A stretch of DNA of 64,000 nucleotides from Gelidibacter japonicus (GCF_010725055.1 NZ_BJKB01000005.1:62001-126000); one strand, 5' to 3'; shown: positions 44,384-53,929, counted from the first letter of the stretch. Translations and numbers: made by a program. The notes: generated from the letters alone by a model not told the origin.

Positions 44384-46252
44384 ATGAAAAACGTTTGCCT
44401 ACTTCTTAGTTTACTTGCTGCCTCATGGACTGTCCATGCGCAAAGACCGAGCATTAAAAGGGCCAACCAACTTTTTGCCCAAAAATCGTATGCCGAAGCC
44501 GCAAAAATGTACCAAACCCTTGGGCAGAGTCAGGAGGTACTACAAAATCTGGCAGATTCCTATTATTATAATTCTGAAATGAAATTGGCAAGAACTCCGT
44601 ATACTGGTCTGTTCACTCACTTCAAGGACAGTTTAAAGCCAGAAGTCTATTTCAGATACGCCCAAGCTTTAAAAGGGGTTAAGGATTATGCCAAAGCCGA
44701 TGAGATTATGGGTGAATATCTGGGGTATGCTGTTGATACCAAAAAATTCATCAGCAATCTCAACCGATTGGTGCCATATAATTACGAGATCCAATTGATG
44801 AACCAAAGTTCACGTACAGGTGATTTTGGGATTGCCTATTATGGAGACAAGGTCGTGTTTTCATCTTACCGAAATCGTAAAAATCCTATCTATGAGTGGA
44901 ATAATCAGCCGTATTTGGATTTGTATCAGGCGGAGGTTTCCAAAGATAAAAAACTGATCAATATCCAGCCGTTTTCCGAAGCGATCAATACAAAGACCCA
45001 CGAAAGCAATGCCACATTTACCAGCGATGGCAAAACCATGTACTTTTCAAGAACCAACGAAAAACGTGTCCATATTGGCGAAGAACTCATCGCGACGGTC
45101 AAATTGTTTAAGGCCGAATTAGTGGACGGTGAATGGGCCAATATTACCGAACTTCCATTTAGTAGCGACCTCTACTCTACTCAGCATCCTGCGCTCAATC
45201 CGGACAATTCACGACTCTATTTTTCGAGTGATATGCCTGGGTCTTTAGGTTCCTTTGATATTTTTTATGTGGATATATTGGAGTTTGGATATGGCCAACC
45301 CGTACATTTAGACAAAACGATCAACACCGTACACAGGGAGCAGTTTCCATTTGTTGGCGAGGAAGAAACTCTCTACTTTGCTTCCGATGGTCATGAGGGC
45401 ATGGGTGGTCTGGACATTTTTGTGAGTAAGATCTTTGATGGGGTTTATTCCAAACCGCTGAATCTTGGCGAAACGATCAACTCAGAAATGGACGATTTTG
45501 GCTATCTCCTCAATGAAAAGGACGATACTGGATATTTTGCTTCCAATCGTACCGGTTATGACAATCTGTATGCCTTTACACGTACTGAAAACGAACGGCA
45601 ATTTACTGTGGAAGGATATGTAATAGATAAAATTTCGAAGAATCTACTTCCAGGGACTACCGTGACCCTATTTGACGATAACGACAATTTAATTAGTCAG
45701 ATGGTTGTGGGCGAAGATGCCAAATATGTTTTCAATACAGAGCCAAATAAAACCTATGCACTTGAAGGACATCGTGATTTCTATATCCCAACCGTCGAGT
45801 TTTTCACCACCAATGATGATGGCAATATCACATTTAATATCGAGCTAGCCATTGAATCTTATGATGATGCCGAAGACATTGTGGTCACCAAGGATGACGG
45901 CTATATTTATATAGAATTGGAAAACATTTATTTCGATTTCAACAAGTATGACATCAAACCAGAAGCTGAAAGAATTCTGGACGTTCTGGTCGATCTGTTA
46001 AACAAATATCCACGAATGGAAATCCAACTGGGTGCCCATACTGACAATCGCGCTTCCGACCTCTATAACTTACATTTATCACATAACCGCGCCGCTGCTA
46101 CACTTGAATATTTGGTTAAAAATGGCATTGACAGGAAACGCTTGCGTTCAAAAGGTTTTGGAGAACATTTCCCACTCGTCAATTGTGGTGATAACTGTAC
46201 TGAAGAAGAGCATTCCATTAATAGACGTTGTGAGTTTTTGATTCTGAAATAG
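44384..46252 (+). CDS. OmpA-family protein with PD40 repeats (PorE-like)
   Basis: 622 aa from the ATG at 44384 (MKNVCLLLSLLAASWTVHAQ signal peptide, 10 bp after the porP-like stop); an earlier ATG at 44348 lies inside the previous gene. Order: TPR-like helices (about 20-130), WD40-like PD40 beta-propeller (about 140-410: ATFTSDGKTMYFS, NPDNSRLYFSSDMPGSLG, EETLYFASDGHEGMGGLDIF), a carboxypeptidase-regulatory-like fold (about 415-500) and an OmpA domain (about 510-620: NIYFDFNKYDIKPEA, LGAHTDNRASDLYN, NRAAATLEYL). The last binds peptidoglycan. The same order occurs in PorE and in PorP-linked paralogues. Probably anchors the attachment machinery of the upstream genes. Confidence 0.9.
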   Translation: MKNVCLLLSLLAASWTVHAQRPSIKRANQLFAQKSYAEAAKMYQTLGQSQEVLQNLADSYYYNSEMKLARTPYTGLFTHFKDSLKPEVYFRYAQALKGVKDYAKADEIMGEYLGYAVDTKKFISNLNRLVPYNYEIQLMNQSSRTGDFGIAYYGDKVVFSSYRNRKNPIYEWNNQPYLDLYQAEVSKDKKLINIQPFSEAINTKTHESNATFTSDGKTMYFSRTNEKRVHIGEELIATVKLFKAELVDGEWANITELPFSSDLYSTQHPALNPDNSRLYFSSDMPGSLGSFDIFYVDILEFGYGQPVHLDKTINTVHREQFPFVGEEETLYFASDGHEGMGGLDIFVSKIFDGVYSKPLNLGETINSEMDDFGYLLNEKDDTGYFASNRTGYDNLYAFTRTENERQFTVEGYVIDKISKNLLPGTTVTLFDDNDNLISQMVVGEDAKYVFNTEPNKTYALEGHRDFYIPTVEFFTTNDDGNITFNIELAIESYDDAEDIVVTKDDGYIYIELENIYFDFNKYDIKPEAERILDVLVDLLNKYPRMEIQLGAHTDNRASDLYNLHLSHNRAAATLEYLVKNGIDRKRLRSKGFGEHFPLVNCGDNCTEEEHSINRRCEFLILK

Positions 46253-46699
46253 GAGGACGTCGGGAGACGAAAGACAGGTGATCGAAAACTGATTGCCCAG
46301 TCTTGAATTGCAGTAACTTAGTTACACTTTGAATCTCGCATCCTTGGCACTGGATTTGAACTTTGATCAAAGATTGATTTTCGAAGCCCGGCAATTAGGG
46401 ATTTCCTATTGTGGTCTGTAGGCGAAAGTTTAATCTGCCGTCGTGTGCATGAACACCATGCAGATAAGCTCTTATTCCATCGAATGGTACTTTCGTCCAT
46501 TGTCCAATCAGGGCATCTTTTGCTTTTTAACAAAAAACATCAGGCCCACACCGTGGGTTCGCAAAGCTTGGCGCAAGGAATCTCGGAAAATGGTGTGACC
46601 GTCCATTAGGGAGTGGAGCGGGAATTCAAAAAAATAGAATAATGAAGTCGAGCCATGGAGAAATAAGAAACTTGAAATTTAAACGTCAAGCTTCCAACT
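46253..46699. other. Intergenic region, about 450 bp, no gene recognised
   Basis: Higher in GC than other gaps, with a small hairpin CCCACACCGTGGG near 46546. Short open frames on both strands show no motif. It could be decayed coding DNA but I cannot name a source. Confidence 0.4.
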
Positions 46700-47176
46700 T
46701 TATTCCTTTAATACCAACTTCTCGAAGTATTTATACAAATCGCCTTTGGTAATGACGCCACCTTGTTGGATGAGTTTAAATTTGTCCAAAGCTTTATCCT
46801 CTGAATAAGCTTTGCTGGCGGTCAGGAATTCAACCTCATCAGAAAGCAGGTTTTCTCTGAACCATGAAAAACCTTCTGAGGTGGTGAGGTCCACGGTGTC
46901 TATAGTTAATTTTATGGCTATCAATTGCATCTCGTTTTCCTTTAAATGGAAGAGATGCATTTGTTGTGGTGAAATATGTTCTAGATAGACCACTTTTTTT
47001 AAAACGCCTTCCCAGACCAAATCGCTAAACACATCGAGTTCTTCCTCTGCAACTTCGGGTTTATTGGCTTTAATGTCAGCCCATTCCTCAGCGGTGATGG
47101 ATTGTGTTGCCAAAAAGTTAATAAATTCTTGATGCAATTCTTCAAATTGTTCCTTAGTGAGTCTTGTATATTTCAT
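46700..47176 (-). CDS. Conserved Bacteroidetes protein of unknown function (DUF6495-like)
   Basis: 158 aa from the Met at 47176 (MKYTRLTKEQFEELHQEF); a Met two codons upstream is also possible. Acidic and soluble, with no signal. I recognise it as the protein usually found beside rplI in flavobacteria (DUF6495), without known function. The sequence is mostly helical with FSDLVWEGVLKKVVYLEHI and GDLYKYFEKLVL at the end. It lies after the rplI terminator, so it is probably a separate unit. Confidence 0.7.
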   Translation of the reverse strand: MKYTRLTKEQFEELHQEFINFLATQSITAEEWADIKANKPEVAEEELDVFSDLVWEGVLKKVVYLEHISPQQMHLFHLKENEMQLIAIKLTIDTVDLTTSEGFSWFRENLLSDEVEFLTASKAYSEDKALDKFKLIQQGGVITKGDLYKYFEKLVLKE

Positions 47177-47193
47177 AAACATATAATTATTTC

Positions 47194-47213
47194 ATTTCCG
47201 CGAAGGCGGAAAT
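47194..47213. repeat. Perfect hairpin ATTTCCGC/GCGGAAAT
   Basis: 8-bp arms around GAAG in front of the DUF6495-like gene. Same style as 31637-31656. Its place about 20 bp before the start codon could affect translation if it is in the transcript. Confidence 0.6.
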
Positions 47214-47315
47214 CTCTTAACTATCAGGTTGAAAATTGTTAAGTTATTTAGATAAAATATTCTGGCCAAATATCTTACAACGGTAGTTTACTTTGTTATG
47301 GTAGATTTCCATTTA

Positions 47316-47356
47316 TGAAAAAAGCCTCATTCCGATAAAGGATTGAGGCTTTTTAA
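47316..47356 (-). terminator. Intrinsic terminator of the rpsF-rpsR-rplI operon
   Basis: AAAAAAGCCTCA (47318-47329) pairs with TGAGGCTTTTT (47344-47354), extended by TCC/GGA inside. T-runs flank both sides, so it can work on both strands. 17 bp past the rplI stop. Confidence 0.9.
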
Positions 47357-47372
47357 ATATTTATTTTGAATA

Positions 47373-47834
47373 TTAAGCTTCTGCAATAACTTCAAAAGTC
47401 ATATCAACGGTTACGTCTCTGTGAAGTCTGATGACCGCATCATATTGACCTAAACGCTTTATATTACCACCTGTAATGGCGATATACTTTTTGTCAACAG
47501 AAATGCCAGCATTGTCCAATGCATTTGCCAAGTCAATATTGGTGATCGAACCAAATATTTTGTCTCCAGCAGTTGCGCCAGCACTCGTTTTAGAAGTTAA
47601 TTTAATTTCTAAGGCTTTTATGGCCTCAGCTTGCTTTTGAGCTTCTTCAATAATTTGTTTCTCTTTATAGGCACGTTGTTTCAAATTTTCAGCCAATACT
47701 TTTTTAGCTGAAACCGTTGCCATTATCGCTAATCCTTGAGGAATTAAATAATTTCTACCATAACCGTTCTTAACCGTTATAACATCGTCTTTAAATCCTA
47801 AATTTTCAACGTCTTGTTTTAATATAAGTTCCAT
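47373..47834 (-). CDS. rplI: 50S ribosomal protein bL9
   Basis: 153 aa. The N-terminal domain is typical (MELILKQDVENLGFKDDVITVKNGYGRNYLIPQGLA, shown in pieces: GYGRNYLIP). A central helix rich in Glu, Lys and Ala and the C-terminal domain (TAGDKIFGSITNIDLA, VDKKYIAI) complete the family length. Third gene of the operon, 13 bp after rpsR. Confidence 0.98.
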   Translation of the reverse strand: MELILKQDVENLGFKDDVITVKNGYGRNYLIPQGLAIMATVSAKKVLAENLKQRAYKEKQIIEEAQKQAEAIKALEIKLTSKTSAGATAGDKIFGSITNIDLANALDNAGISVDKKYIAITGGNIKRLGQYDAVIRLHRDVTVDMTFEVIAEA

Positions 47835-47847
47835 AGTTATGTTTTTA

Positions 47848-48144
47848 TTATTTTAATAAATCTGCTACATAAGGTAACAACGCCAAGTGACGTGCTCTCT
47901 TAACCGCTACAGATACTTTTCTTTGATATTTTAAAGAGGTTCCCGTTAAACGTCTTGGTAACAATTTACCTTGCTCGTTAACAAAACCCAATAACCAATC
48001 GGCGTCTTTATAATCGACATATTTGATACCAGACTTTTGGAAACGACAGTATTTTTTCGTTTTACTTGTGTCAATATTCAATGGTGTCAAATATCTGATT
48101 TCACCATCCTTCTTTCCTTTAGCTTGTTGTTCTATTGATGACAT
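47848..48144 (-). CDS. rpsR: 30S ribosomal protein bS18
   Basis: 98 aa, with a 15-20-residue N-terminal extension ([19 protein letters not shown]) compared with E. coli, normal in Bacteroidetes. The core has [37 protein letters not shown] and [20 protein letters not shown]. It lies 2 bp after the rpsF stop. Confidence 0.98.
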   Translation of the reverse strand: MSSIEQQAKGKKDGEIRYLTPLNIDTSKTKKYCRFQKSGIKYVDYKDADWLLGFVNEQGKLLPRRLTGTSLKYQRKVSVAVKRARHLALLPYVADLLK

Positions 48145-48146
48145 AA

Positions 48147-48485
48147 TTACGCTTTTTGTTTAAGTTTAGTTCTTCTTCTCTCAGCCCATGCAATAGCATG
48201 TTTGTCCAATTTCACTGTTAAATAACGCATAAAACGCTCGTCACGTCTAAACTCTACTTCTAGTGGATTGATGACTTCACCATCTACAGTGTACTCAAAT
48301 AAGTGGTAAAAGCCACTTTTTTTGTTTTGGATTGGGTAGGCCAATTTTTTTAGGCCCCAATCTTCCTTGGATATCATCTTCGCTCCTCTAGAAACAAGAA
48401 AATCTTCGTATTTCTCTACTGTTTCCTTTATCTGGGTCTCAGATAAAACGGGATTTAAGATGAAAACAGTTTCATAATGATTCAT
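48147..48485 (-). CDS. rpsF: 30S ribosomal protein bS6
   Basis: 112 aa, [40 protein letters not shown] and [15 protein letters not shown] are typical. First gene of the operon. No priB is present between rpsF and rpsR, as in other Bacteroidetes. Confidence 0.98.
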   Translation of the reverse strand: MNHYETVFILNPVLSETQIKETVEKYEDFLVSRGAKMISKEDWGLKKLAYPIQNKKSGFYHLFEYTVDGEVINPLEVEFRRDERFMRYLTVKLDKHAIAWAERRRTKLKQKA

Positions 48486-48516
48486 ATAATGTATATTTAA
48501 TAATTAAAAATGGCTG

Positions 48517-48547
48517 CAAAAATAACTATTATTTATGGTTCTGACAA
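48517..48547 (-). promoter_or_regulatory. rpsF: Promoter of the rpsF operon
   Basis: On the minus strand: TTG (48545-48547), a 20-nt spacer, then TATTTTTG (48517-48524), a perfect -7 element 31 bp before the rpsF start. Confidence 0.6.
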
Positions 48548-48621
48548 CTATATTTTAAGTAATTTTCAGTCAGATTTCAATCAATTAAAATAATGTTAAA
48601 TTTCACGCTTTATCGATGTTA

Positions 48622-48653
48622 TTTGGTTTTTGTCCGAATTTTTCGTACTATTG
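48622..48653 (+). promoter_or_regulatory. Possible promoter of the LytTR regulator gene
   Basis: TTTG at 48622-48625, a 20-nt spacer, and TACTATTG at 48646-48653 (one mismatch to the -7 consensus), 31 bp before the ATG at 48685. It supports that start over the upstream ATG at 48616. Confidence 0.4.
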
Positions 48654-48684
48654 TCGATATCTTAACCTAAATAAATCAAATGTT

Positions 48685-49380
48685 ATGACTTTAAACTGTG
48701 TAGTAGTTGATGACTCGGCGATACAACGCTTATCGATTGTAAAGTTAATTGAAAATCATTCATCACTTAACCTTATTGCAGAATATAGTAGCGCACTTGA
48801 AACCAAAAACGGTCTAAATACCCATAAAGTAGATCTCATCTTCTTGGATATTGAAATGCCTGTTCTAAATGGTTTTGAGCTACTTGACGTACTCAACAAC
48901 AAACCTCAAATTATTTTTGTTACTGGTAAAACGGAGTACGCGTTTAAAGCCTTTAACTATGATGCTACAGATTATCTACAAAAACCAATCACTAGAGAGC
49001 GTTTTAATACTGCTGTAGATAAAGCTCTTGAACAGCATAAACTGAAACTCGATTTCAATGAAGCTGACGGCGAGCACATCTTTGTTAAAAGCAATCTTAA
49101 AAAACGTAAAGTTTATATTAAGGACATCAAATGGATTGAAGCCCTTGGTGACTATGTTAAACTGGTCACTGAAGAGAACAGCCTGGTTGTACTTTCAACC
49201 ATGAAAGCCTTCGAGCAAGAACTTCCTGAAGGAAAGTTTTTAAGAATCCACAAATCCTACATTGTCAATTTAGACAAGGTAGACCGCTTTAACAGTAAGA
49301 ATGTTGAAGTTGGTGCTTATGAAATTCCACTGAGTAGGAATAAAAAGACAGAACTTGTGGATGCGTTAAATAATATCTAA
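48685..49380 (+). CDS. LytTR-family response regulator
   Basis: 231 aa. REC domain (1-120) starts MTLNCVVVDDSAIQRLSIVK with the acceptor Asp in LIFLDIEMP (about residue 55) and FVTGKTEYAFKAFNYDATDY before the conserved YLQKPI lysine. The LytTR DNA-binding domain is at about 132-230: FVKSNLKKRKVYIKDIKWIEALGDYVKL, LVVLSTMKAFEQELP and FLRIHKSYIVNLDKV. I start at 48685 because the preceding 23 codons are not family-like and overlap the likely promoter. No LytS-type kinase is next to it, so it is an orphan regulator here. Confidence 0.93.
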   Translation: MTLNCVVVDDSAIQRLSIVKLIENHSSLNLIAEYSSALETKNGLNTHKVDLIFLDIEMPVLNGFELLDVLNNKPQIIFVTGKTEYAFKAFNYDATDYLQKPITRERFNTAVDKALEQHKLKLDFNEADGEHIFVKSNLKKRKVYIKDIKWIEALGDYVKLVTEENSLVVLSTMKAFEQELPEGKFLRIHKSYIVNLDKVDRFNSKNVEVGAYEIPLSRNKKTELVDALNNI

Positions 49381-49400
49381 TCGACAATGGTCCCACCAAT

Positions 49401-49613
49401 CCCAGTGAATTGGGAGGGATTAGTTCGATTACGAAATTTGTTCCAAATTTCTAAACCAATGACGCAAAACACAAGATGAGATCCCACTGAGGAGCGGGAT
49501 TAGTTCGATTACGAAATTTGTTCCAAATTTCTATAACAAATTAAGCAAAAAGAACAAGAGATCCCGCTAAGGAGCGGGATTAGTTCGATTACGAAATTTG
49601 TTCCAAATTTCTA
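49401..49613. repeat. Three direct repeats with 80-bp period, each a double hairpin
   Basis: A 37-bp unit (GGATTAGTTCGATTACGAAA then TTTGTTCCAAATTTCTA) occurs identically at 49417-49453, 49497-49533 and 49577-49613, exactly 80 bp apart. Upstream of each unit is a stem, perfect in copy 3 (ATCCCGCT/AGCGGGAT around AAGG), one mismatch in copy 2 and reduced in copy 1. Inside each unit is AAATTTG-TTC-CAAATTT. The array fills the gap between the convergent LytTR gene and priA; the third copy ends 5 bp before the priA stop codon. Confidence 0.92.
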
Positions 49614-49618
49614 TCTCA

Positions 49619-52072
49619 CTAAAAGTTATCGACATTTAGAATCACCCTAACCGACCTAAATTCTTTAATGCCCAAAAAGCTATTGTTAATTTTAACAATG
49701 GCTTTTTTAGTTTTTGATAGCGATTGCTGTGGCGGAATCTTAACAAGGATATTCTTGTGAAACTGATTTCTGATCCTTGAAATTGGCGGGAATTCAGGAC
49801 CTAAGATATGGCTTTTAAACACCTGCCTTAAGCCCGTGGCATACCATTCGGCACCAATATTTACTTTATTGAAGTCCTTGTGCTTTAAGGTAATCTTGAT
49901 CAACCTGTAAACTGGTGGGTATTTAAAATTATGGCGCTCATCCATCTGCTCCATATACATCTCTGCATAATTATTGGTCGACACTTGGTGTAAAATTCTG
50001 TGGTGCGGATTATAGGTTTGAATCAACACCTTTCCCCTTTCGTCCGTACGTCCGGCCCTACCTGCTACTTGCAACATCAATTGAAAACTACGTTCAAGGG
50101 CCCTAAAATCAGGGAAATTGAGCATATTATCGGCGTTCATGATGCCCACCAATTTAACATTTCTAAAATCCAGTCCTTTGGTCAGCATTTGTGTACCGAC
50201 CAAAATATCAATTTCCTTTTGTTCAAATGCCGTAATGATTTTGTCATATCCAAATTTGCCCCTTGTCGTATCCAAATCCATCCGTCCCACTTTGTGTTCT
50301 GGAAAAAGCTCCTGGGCTTCTTCCTGTACCTGCTCCGTACCAAATCCTTTGTTGTCCAATTCCACACTGCCACAAGCCATACAGTTTTTGAGCATGGCGG
50401 TATAATAGCCACAATAATGACAACGCAACTGATTCTTGTACTGATGAAAGGTCAAACTGACATCGCAATTAGGGCATTGTGGCGCATGACCACAGGTCGT
50501 ACATTCAACAATAGGAGAAAATCCGCGTCTATTTTGAAACAGAATAATTTGATGTCCCATCCTAAGAGCCTCCGTCATTTCCTCAATCAAGCGGTCGCTG
50601 AAATGACCTGTCATCCGCTTGCGTTTTTGCTTGTCCTGAATATCGACCAACTCAATATCTGGCATCAACACGTCATTGAATCGGTGCGTAATTTCCACCA
50701 AACCATATTTCCCTTGTTTGACGTTGTAGTAACTTTCCAAACTTGGGGTGGCCGATCCCAACAAGGTTTTGCTTTTAAAAAGTGAGGCCAATACTATGGC
50801 TGCGTCACGGGCGTGATATCTTGGTGCAGGATCAAACTGCTTAAAAGAGGTTTCGTGCTCTTCGTCAACAATAACCAAACCGAGATCGTGGAACGGTAAG
50901 AAAATGGACGACCGTGCGCCCAACACGATTTGCGCCTTAGGTTGATTCTGCATTACATTGTTCCATAGTTCAAATCTTTCGTGTGATGAATATTTGGAAT
51001 GATACACAGAAACTTTTCCTCCAAAATAGGTTTCCAACCGGCTGACCAACTGTGAGGTCAAGGCGATTTCAGGGAGTAAATACAACACCTGTTTTCCTTT
51101 GGCAATCACCTCTTCAATGAGTTTGACATAGACCTCTGTTTTACCGGAGGAGGTGACACCGTGAAGTAAAGTAATGTTGAATTTTTCAAACGATTGTTGG
51201 ATTTCTTCGAGTGCTTTCTCTTGATGGGAATTCAAGGTTTTTGAAGCTTCATTTGCCTCTCCTGTATATACTACACGATCTTCCTGGAAATGGTACTCCT
51301 CTAAAATCTCCTTATCGATCAAGATTTTGATTATTGCCGAAGAGGCCTCACTCGCGTCCGACAAATCAGAAACCTTGACCGGTTTTTTTGTCTGTGCAGA
51401 AATTGAAAACAAGGTCATAATCACGTCTCTTTGCTTTGGCGCCCTGCTTAACTCCTCCAACAAATGTTGTAATTTCTCAGATTCCGAATATTGGGAATTC
51501 AACTTGACATACCGCACCAATTTTGGTTTGTATTTTTCATAAACCTCTTCCTGAAGTACAATGGCATCTTTATCCAACAATGAATTGATAACAGGAAACA
51601 CATTCTTTTTATCGAGAATATTGATCAAATCCTGAAGCTTTAGAGACGACTGGTGGTGAAGCGCCTCATACACCAAGAACTCCTCGTCCTTTAGATCGGT
51701 ATCGTTGATGATTTTATCATTGTTTTTGGTGATGATGGTTTCGCTCTCCAACAAAAAAGAGTTGGGCAATGCCGCCCTTAGCACATCGCCCAAAGTACAG
51801 AGATAATACTCTGCAATCCACTGCCAATGGGTCAGCTGCGTTTGGGTGATGATAGGTGCATCATCCAAGATTTGATGAATTTCCTTGGCTTCATAGGCCA
51901 TGGGCTGCTGTTGATGGACTTCAAACACCAATGCCGTGTAAATTTTACTTTTACCAAAGGGCACCGCCACCCGCATTCCGGCTTTCAAAAACTCTGATTC
52001 AGCCTGGGTGATACTGTAGGTAAAAAGCCGTTCAAGCGGAATGGGAAGTATGACGTCTATAAAATATGGCAT
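49619..52072 (-). CDS. priA: Primosomal replication-restart helicase PriA
   Basis: 3'-5' helicase that reloads the replisome at stalled forks (817 aa). N-terminal 3'-OH-binding domain MPYFIDVILPIPLERLFTYS; Walker A GVTSSGKTEVY (about 305); DEEH box VIVDEEHETSF (about 400). The eight-cysteine zinc region holds C-TTC-GHAPQCPNC and CHYCGYY---CMACGS. Later motifs are GTQMLTKGLDF and QVAGRAGR. It follows the brkB-like gene after 3 nt. Confidence 0.97.
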   Translation of the reverse strand: MPYFIDVILPIPLERLFTYSITQAESEFLKAGMRVAVPFGKSKIYTALVFEVHQQQPMAYEAKEIHQILDDAPIITQTQLTHWQWIAEYYLCTLGDVLRAALPNSFLLESETIITKNNDKIINDTDLKDEEFLVYEALHHQSSLKLQDLINILDKKNVFPVINSLLDKDAIVLQEEVYEKYKPKLVRYVKLNSQYSESEKLQHLLEELSRAPKQRDVIMTLFSISAQTKKPVKVSDLSDASEASSAIIKILIDKEILEEYHFQEDRVVYTGEANEASKTLNSHQEKALEEIQQSFEKFNITLLHGVTSSGKTEVYVKLIEEVIAKGKQVLYLLPEIALTSQLVSRLETYFGGKVSVYHSKYSSHERFELWNNVMQNQPKAQIVLGARSSIFLPFHDLGLVIVDEEHETSFKQFDPAPRYHARDAAIVLASLFKSKTLLGSATPSLESYYNVKQGKYGLVEITHRFNDVLMPDIELVDIQDKQKRKRMTGHFSDRLIEEMTEALRMGHQIILFQNRRGFSPIVECTTCGHAPQCPNCDVSLTFHQYKNQLRCHYCGYYTAMLKNCMACGSVELDNKGFGTEQVQEEAQELFPEHKVGRMDLDTTRGKFGYDKIITAFEQKEIDILVGTQMLTKGLDFRNVKLVGIMNADNMLNFPDFRALERSFQLMLQVAGRAGRTDERGKVLIQTYNPHHRILHQVSTNNYAEMYMEQMDERHNFKYPPVYRLIKITLKHKDFNKVNIGAEWYATGLRQVFKSHILGPEFPPISRIRNQFHKNILVKIPPQQSLSKTKKAIVKINNSFLGIKEFRSVRVILNVDNF

Positions 52073-52075
52073 AGA

Positions 52076-53071
52076 TTAGGATTGTTCTTCGGCAATTTGT
52101 TTTTGACGATTAAATTTCTTTAATAACCTTATGGTAGCATTCAACTCAAATCCCAATAATAGAATATTGGAGTTCAGCCAAAGATAAAATAACAAAATCA
52201 ATAGGGCGCCAATCGAACCATACAACTCATTATAAGTTGAGAAATAAGTGACATAGATTCCAAATAAATAGGAAAACACAATAATCAAGATGGTTGTCAA
52301 CAAAGCCCCAGCTGAAAAGAACTTCGAATTCTTACCTTCTCTGGTGCCAAAATAATACAAAGTGGCCGTAGCGATATAGACCATAATCACGAAAAATATA
52401 TATTTGGCTGCGGCTACCATAAGCAAGCCCTCCTCATAGGTTTCGTAACCCTGCCTATCCATATAGTATAGTACCTTTTGGATGACATAAATTTGAAAAT
52501 AGCCTATCACCGCAATGGTAATGATCAGCAAAAAAACCAAAATAAGCGCCACAAACATCGAATATAAATATTGTTTTACCACGCTGCGTGTCAGTTGCTG
52601 ATGGTATGAACTTTCAAATCCCGAAAAAAGAGCACTGATCCCGTTCGCCATTAAAACAATGGACAATAAAAATACTGTTGAAATCAATCCGCCACTTGCT
52701 TTAGTATATATATTCTGAAAAATATTGTCGAAAAAGAAATCAGAAGTCTGAGGTGGCAAAACAGAATTCAGAAAACCCTTAAACTCATATTCAAAACCTG
52801 CCACGGGAATATAAGGAATAAGGATAATAATGAACAATAGAAAAGGAAATATGGCTGTAAAAAAGCTAAAAGCAATGGCACTCGCCCGGCTGGTTACCGC
52901 TCCTTTAATAATCCCCTTACCATAAAGTCTCAGAAAATAATACAAGGTCAGCCCCTCTAAAGCAGGTAGTTTTATTTTTTTTAGGAGTTTGATGAAATAT
53001 TTTAAAACAGGGATTTTTTCGAGTTTGTCCTCGATTTCATTCTCAATATTATCATCTGTTTGTTCAGACAT
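52076..53071 (-). CDS. YihY/BrkB-family inner-membrane protein
   Basis: 331 aa with about six membrane helices after a charged N-terminal 45 residues. Family features are RASAIAFSFFTAIFPFLLF and the Gly/Leu-rich helices ending YGSIGALLILLFYLWLNSNILLLG. Function in bacteria is not settled (an early report named it RNase BN, later withdrawn). It starts immediately after the nadC stop and sits between nadC and priA in one operon. Confidence 0.9.
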   Translation of the reverse strand: MSEQTDDNIENEIEDKLEKIPVLKYFIKLLKKIKLPALEGLTLYYFLRLYGKGIIKGAVTSRASAIAFSFFTAIFPFLLFIIILIPYIPVAGFEYEFKGFLNSVLPPQTSDFFFDNIFQNIYTKASGGLISTVFLLSIVLMANGISALFSGFESSYHQQLTRSVVKQYLYSMFVALILVFLLIITIAVIGYFQIYVIQKVLYYMDRQGYETYEEGLLMVAAAKYIFFVIMVYIATATLYYFGTREGKNSKFFSAGALLTTILIIVFSYLFGIYVTYFSTYNELYGSIGALLILLFYLWLNSNILLLGFELNATIRLLKKFNRQKQIAEEQS

Positions 53072-53929
53072 TTAAACGGCTTTTAAACTCAAGTCCATAT
53101 TATATACCGAATGCGTCAAAGCTCCAGAAGATATATAATCCACGCCGCATAAAGCATATTCTCTTGCTGTATCCTCATTGATCCCTCCGGAAGATTCGGT
53201 TAAGCATTGATCCCCTATCAGGGCAACGGCCTTCTTGGTGTCGGCATAATTAAAATTATCAATCAGAATCCTGTAAACACCATCATTTTCGAGAATTTCC
53301 TTTATTTCATCGAGGTTTCTAGCTTCCACAATAATTTTTAAGTCTAAATTATTTTCATTTAGATAGGCTTTTGTCTTGGTAATGGCTTTCGTAATACCGC
53401 CTGCAAAATCGATGTGATTATCTTTCAACATGATCATGTCATATAAGGCAAACCGATGATTTTCGCCGCCTCCAATTTTAACCGCCCATTTTTCGAGTGC
53501 TCTGATCCCCGGTGTTGTTTTTCGAGTATCCAGTATTTTGGCTCCTGTACCCTCCAACAAATCTACGAAAGTCTTAGTTTTTGTTGCAATCGCACTCATC
53601 CGTTGCATCGCATTTAAAACCAATCGTTCTGCTTTAAGAATGGATTGTGATGCGCCCTCAACATAAAACACAATGTCGCCATACTTCACTTCAGCCCCGT
53701 CGTCAATCAAGGTTTCTACTTTTAAGTTGTTATCGATATACTCAAAGACACGTTTTGCGAAAGCAACACCCGCAATAACGCCGTCATCTTTGACCAAAAG
53801 CTTTGCTTTGCCCTGTGCTGAAGCAGGGATGCAGGCCAGAGAGCTGTGATCGCCATCTCCAACATCTTCTCTAACAGCATTAGCAATGATGCCTTCTATC
53901 TCTATATTGAATTGTTCTTGTGAAATCAT
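53072..53929 (-). CDS. nadC: Nicotinate-nucleotide pyrophosphorylase (carboxylating)
   Basis: Converts quinolinate and PRPP to nicotinate mononucleotide in de novo NAD synthesis (285 aa, normal length). Motifs: EDVGDGDHSSLACIP, the conserved ERLVLNAMQRMSAIAT, ILDTRKTTPGIRALEKWAV, GGGENHRFALYDMIMLKDNH and VEARNLDEI. First gene of nadC-brkB-priA; nadA and nadB are not in the window. Confidence 0.97.
   Translation of the reverse strand: MISQEQFNIEIEGIIANAVREDVGDGDHSSLACIPASAQGKAKLLVKDDGVIAGVAFAKRVFEYIDNNLKVETLIDDGAEVKYGDIVFYVEGASQSILKAERLVLNAMQRMSAIATKTKTFVDLLEGTGAKILDTRKTTPGIRALEKWAVKIGGGENHRFALYDMIMLKDNHIDFAGGITKAITKTKAYLNENNLDLKIIVEARNLDEIKEILENDGVYRILIDNFNYADTKKAVALIGDQCLTESSGGINEDTAREYALCGVDYISSGALTHSVYNMDLSLKAV

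Noticed and set aside
46318-46609. Short open frames on both strands downstream of the OmpA-family gene
   Set aside because: Overlapping in opposite directions with no motif; cannot tell them from chance.
49417-49613. CRISPR array
   Set aside because: Only three units, an 80-bp period, hairpin-bearing related spacers and no cas gene. It is a structured tandem repeat.
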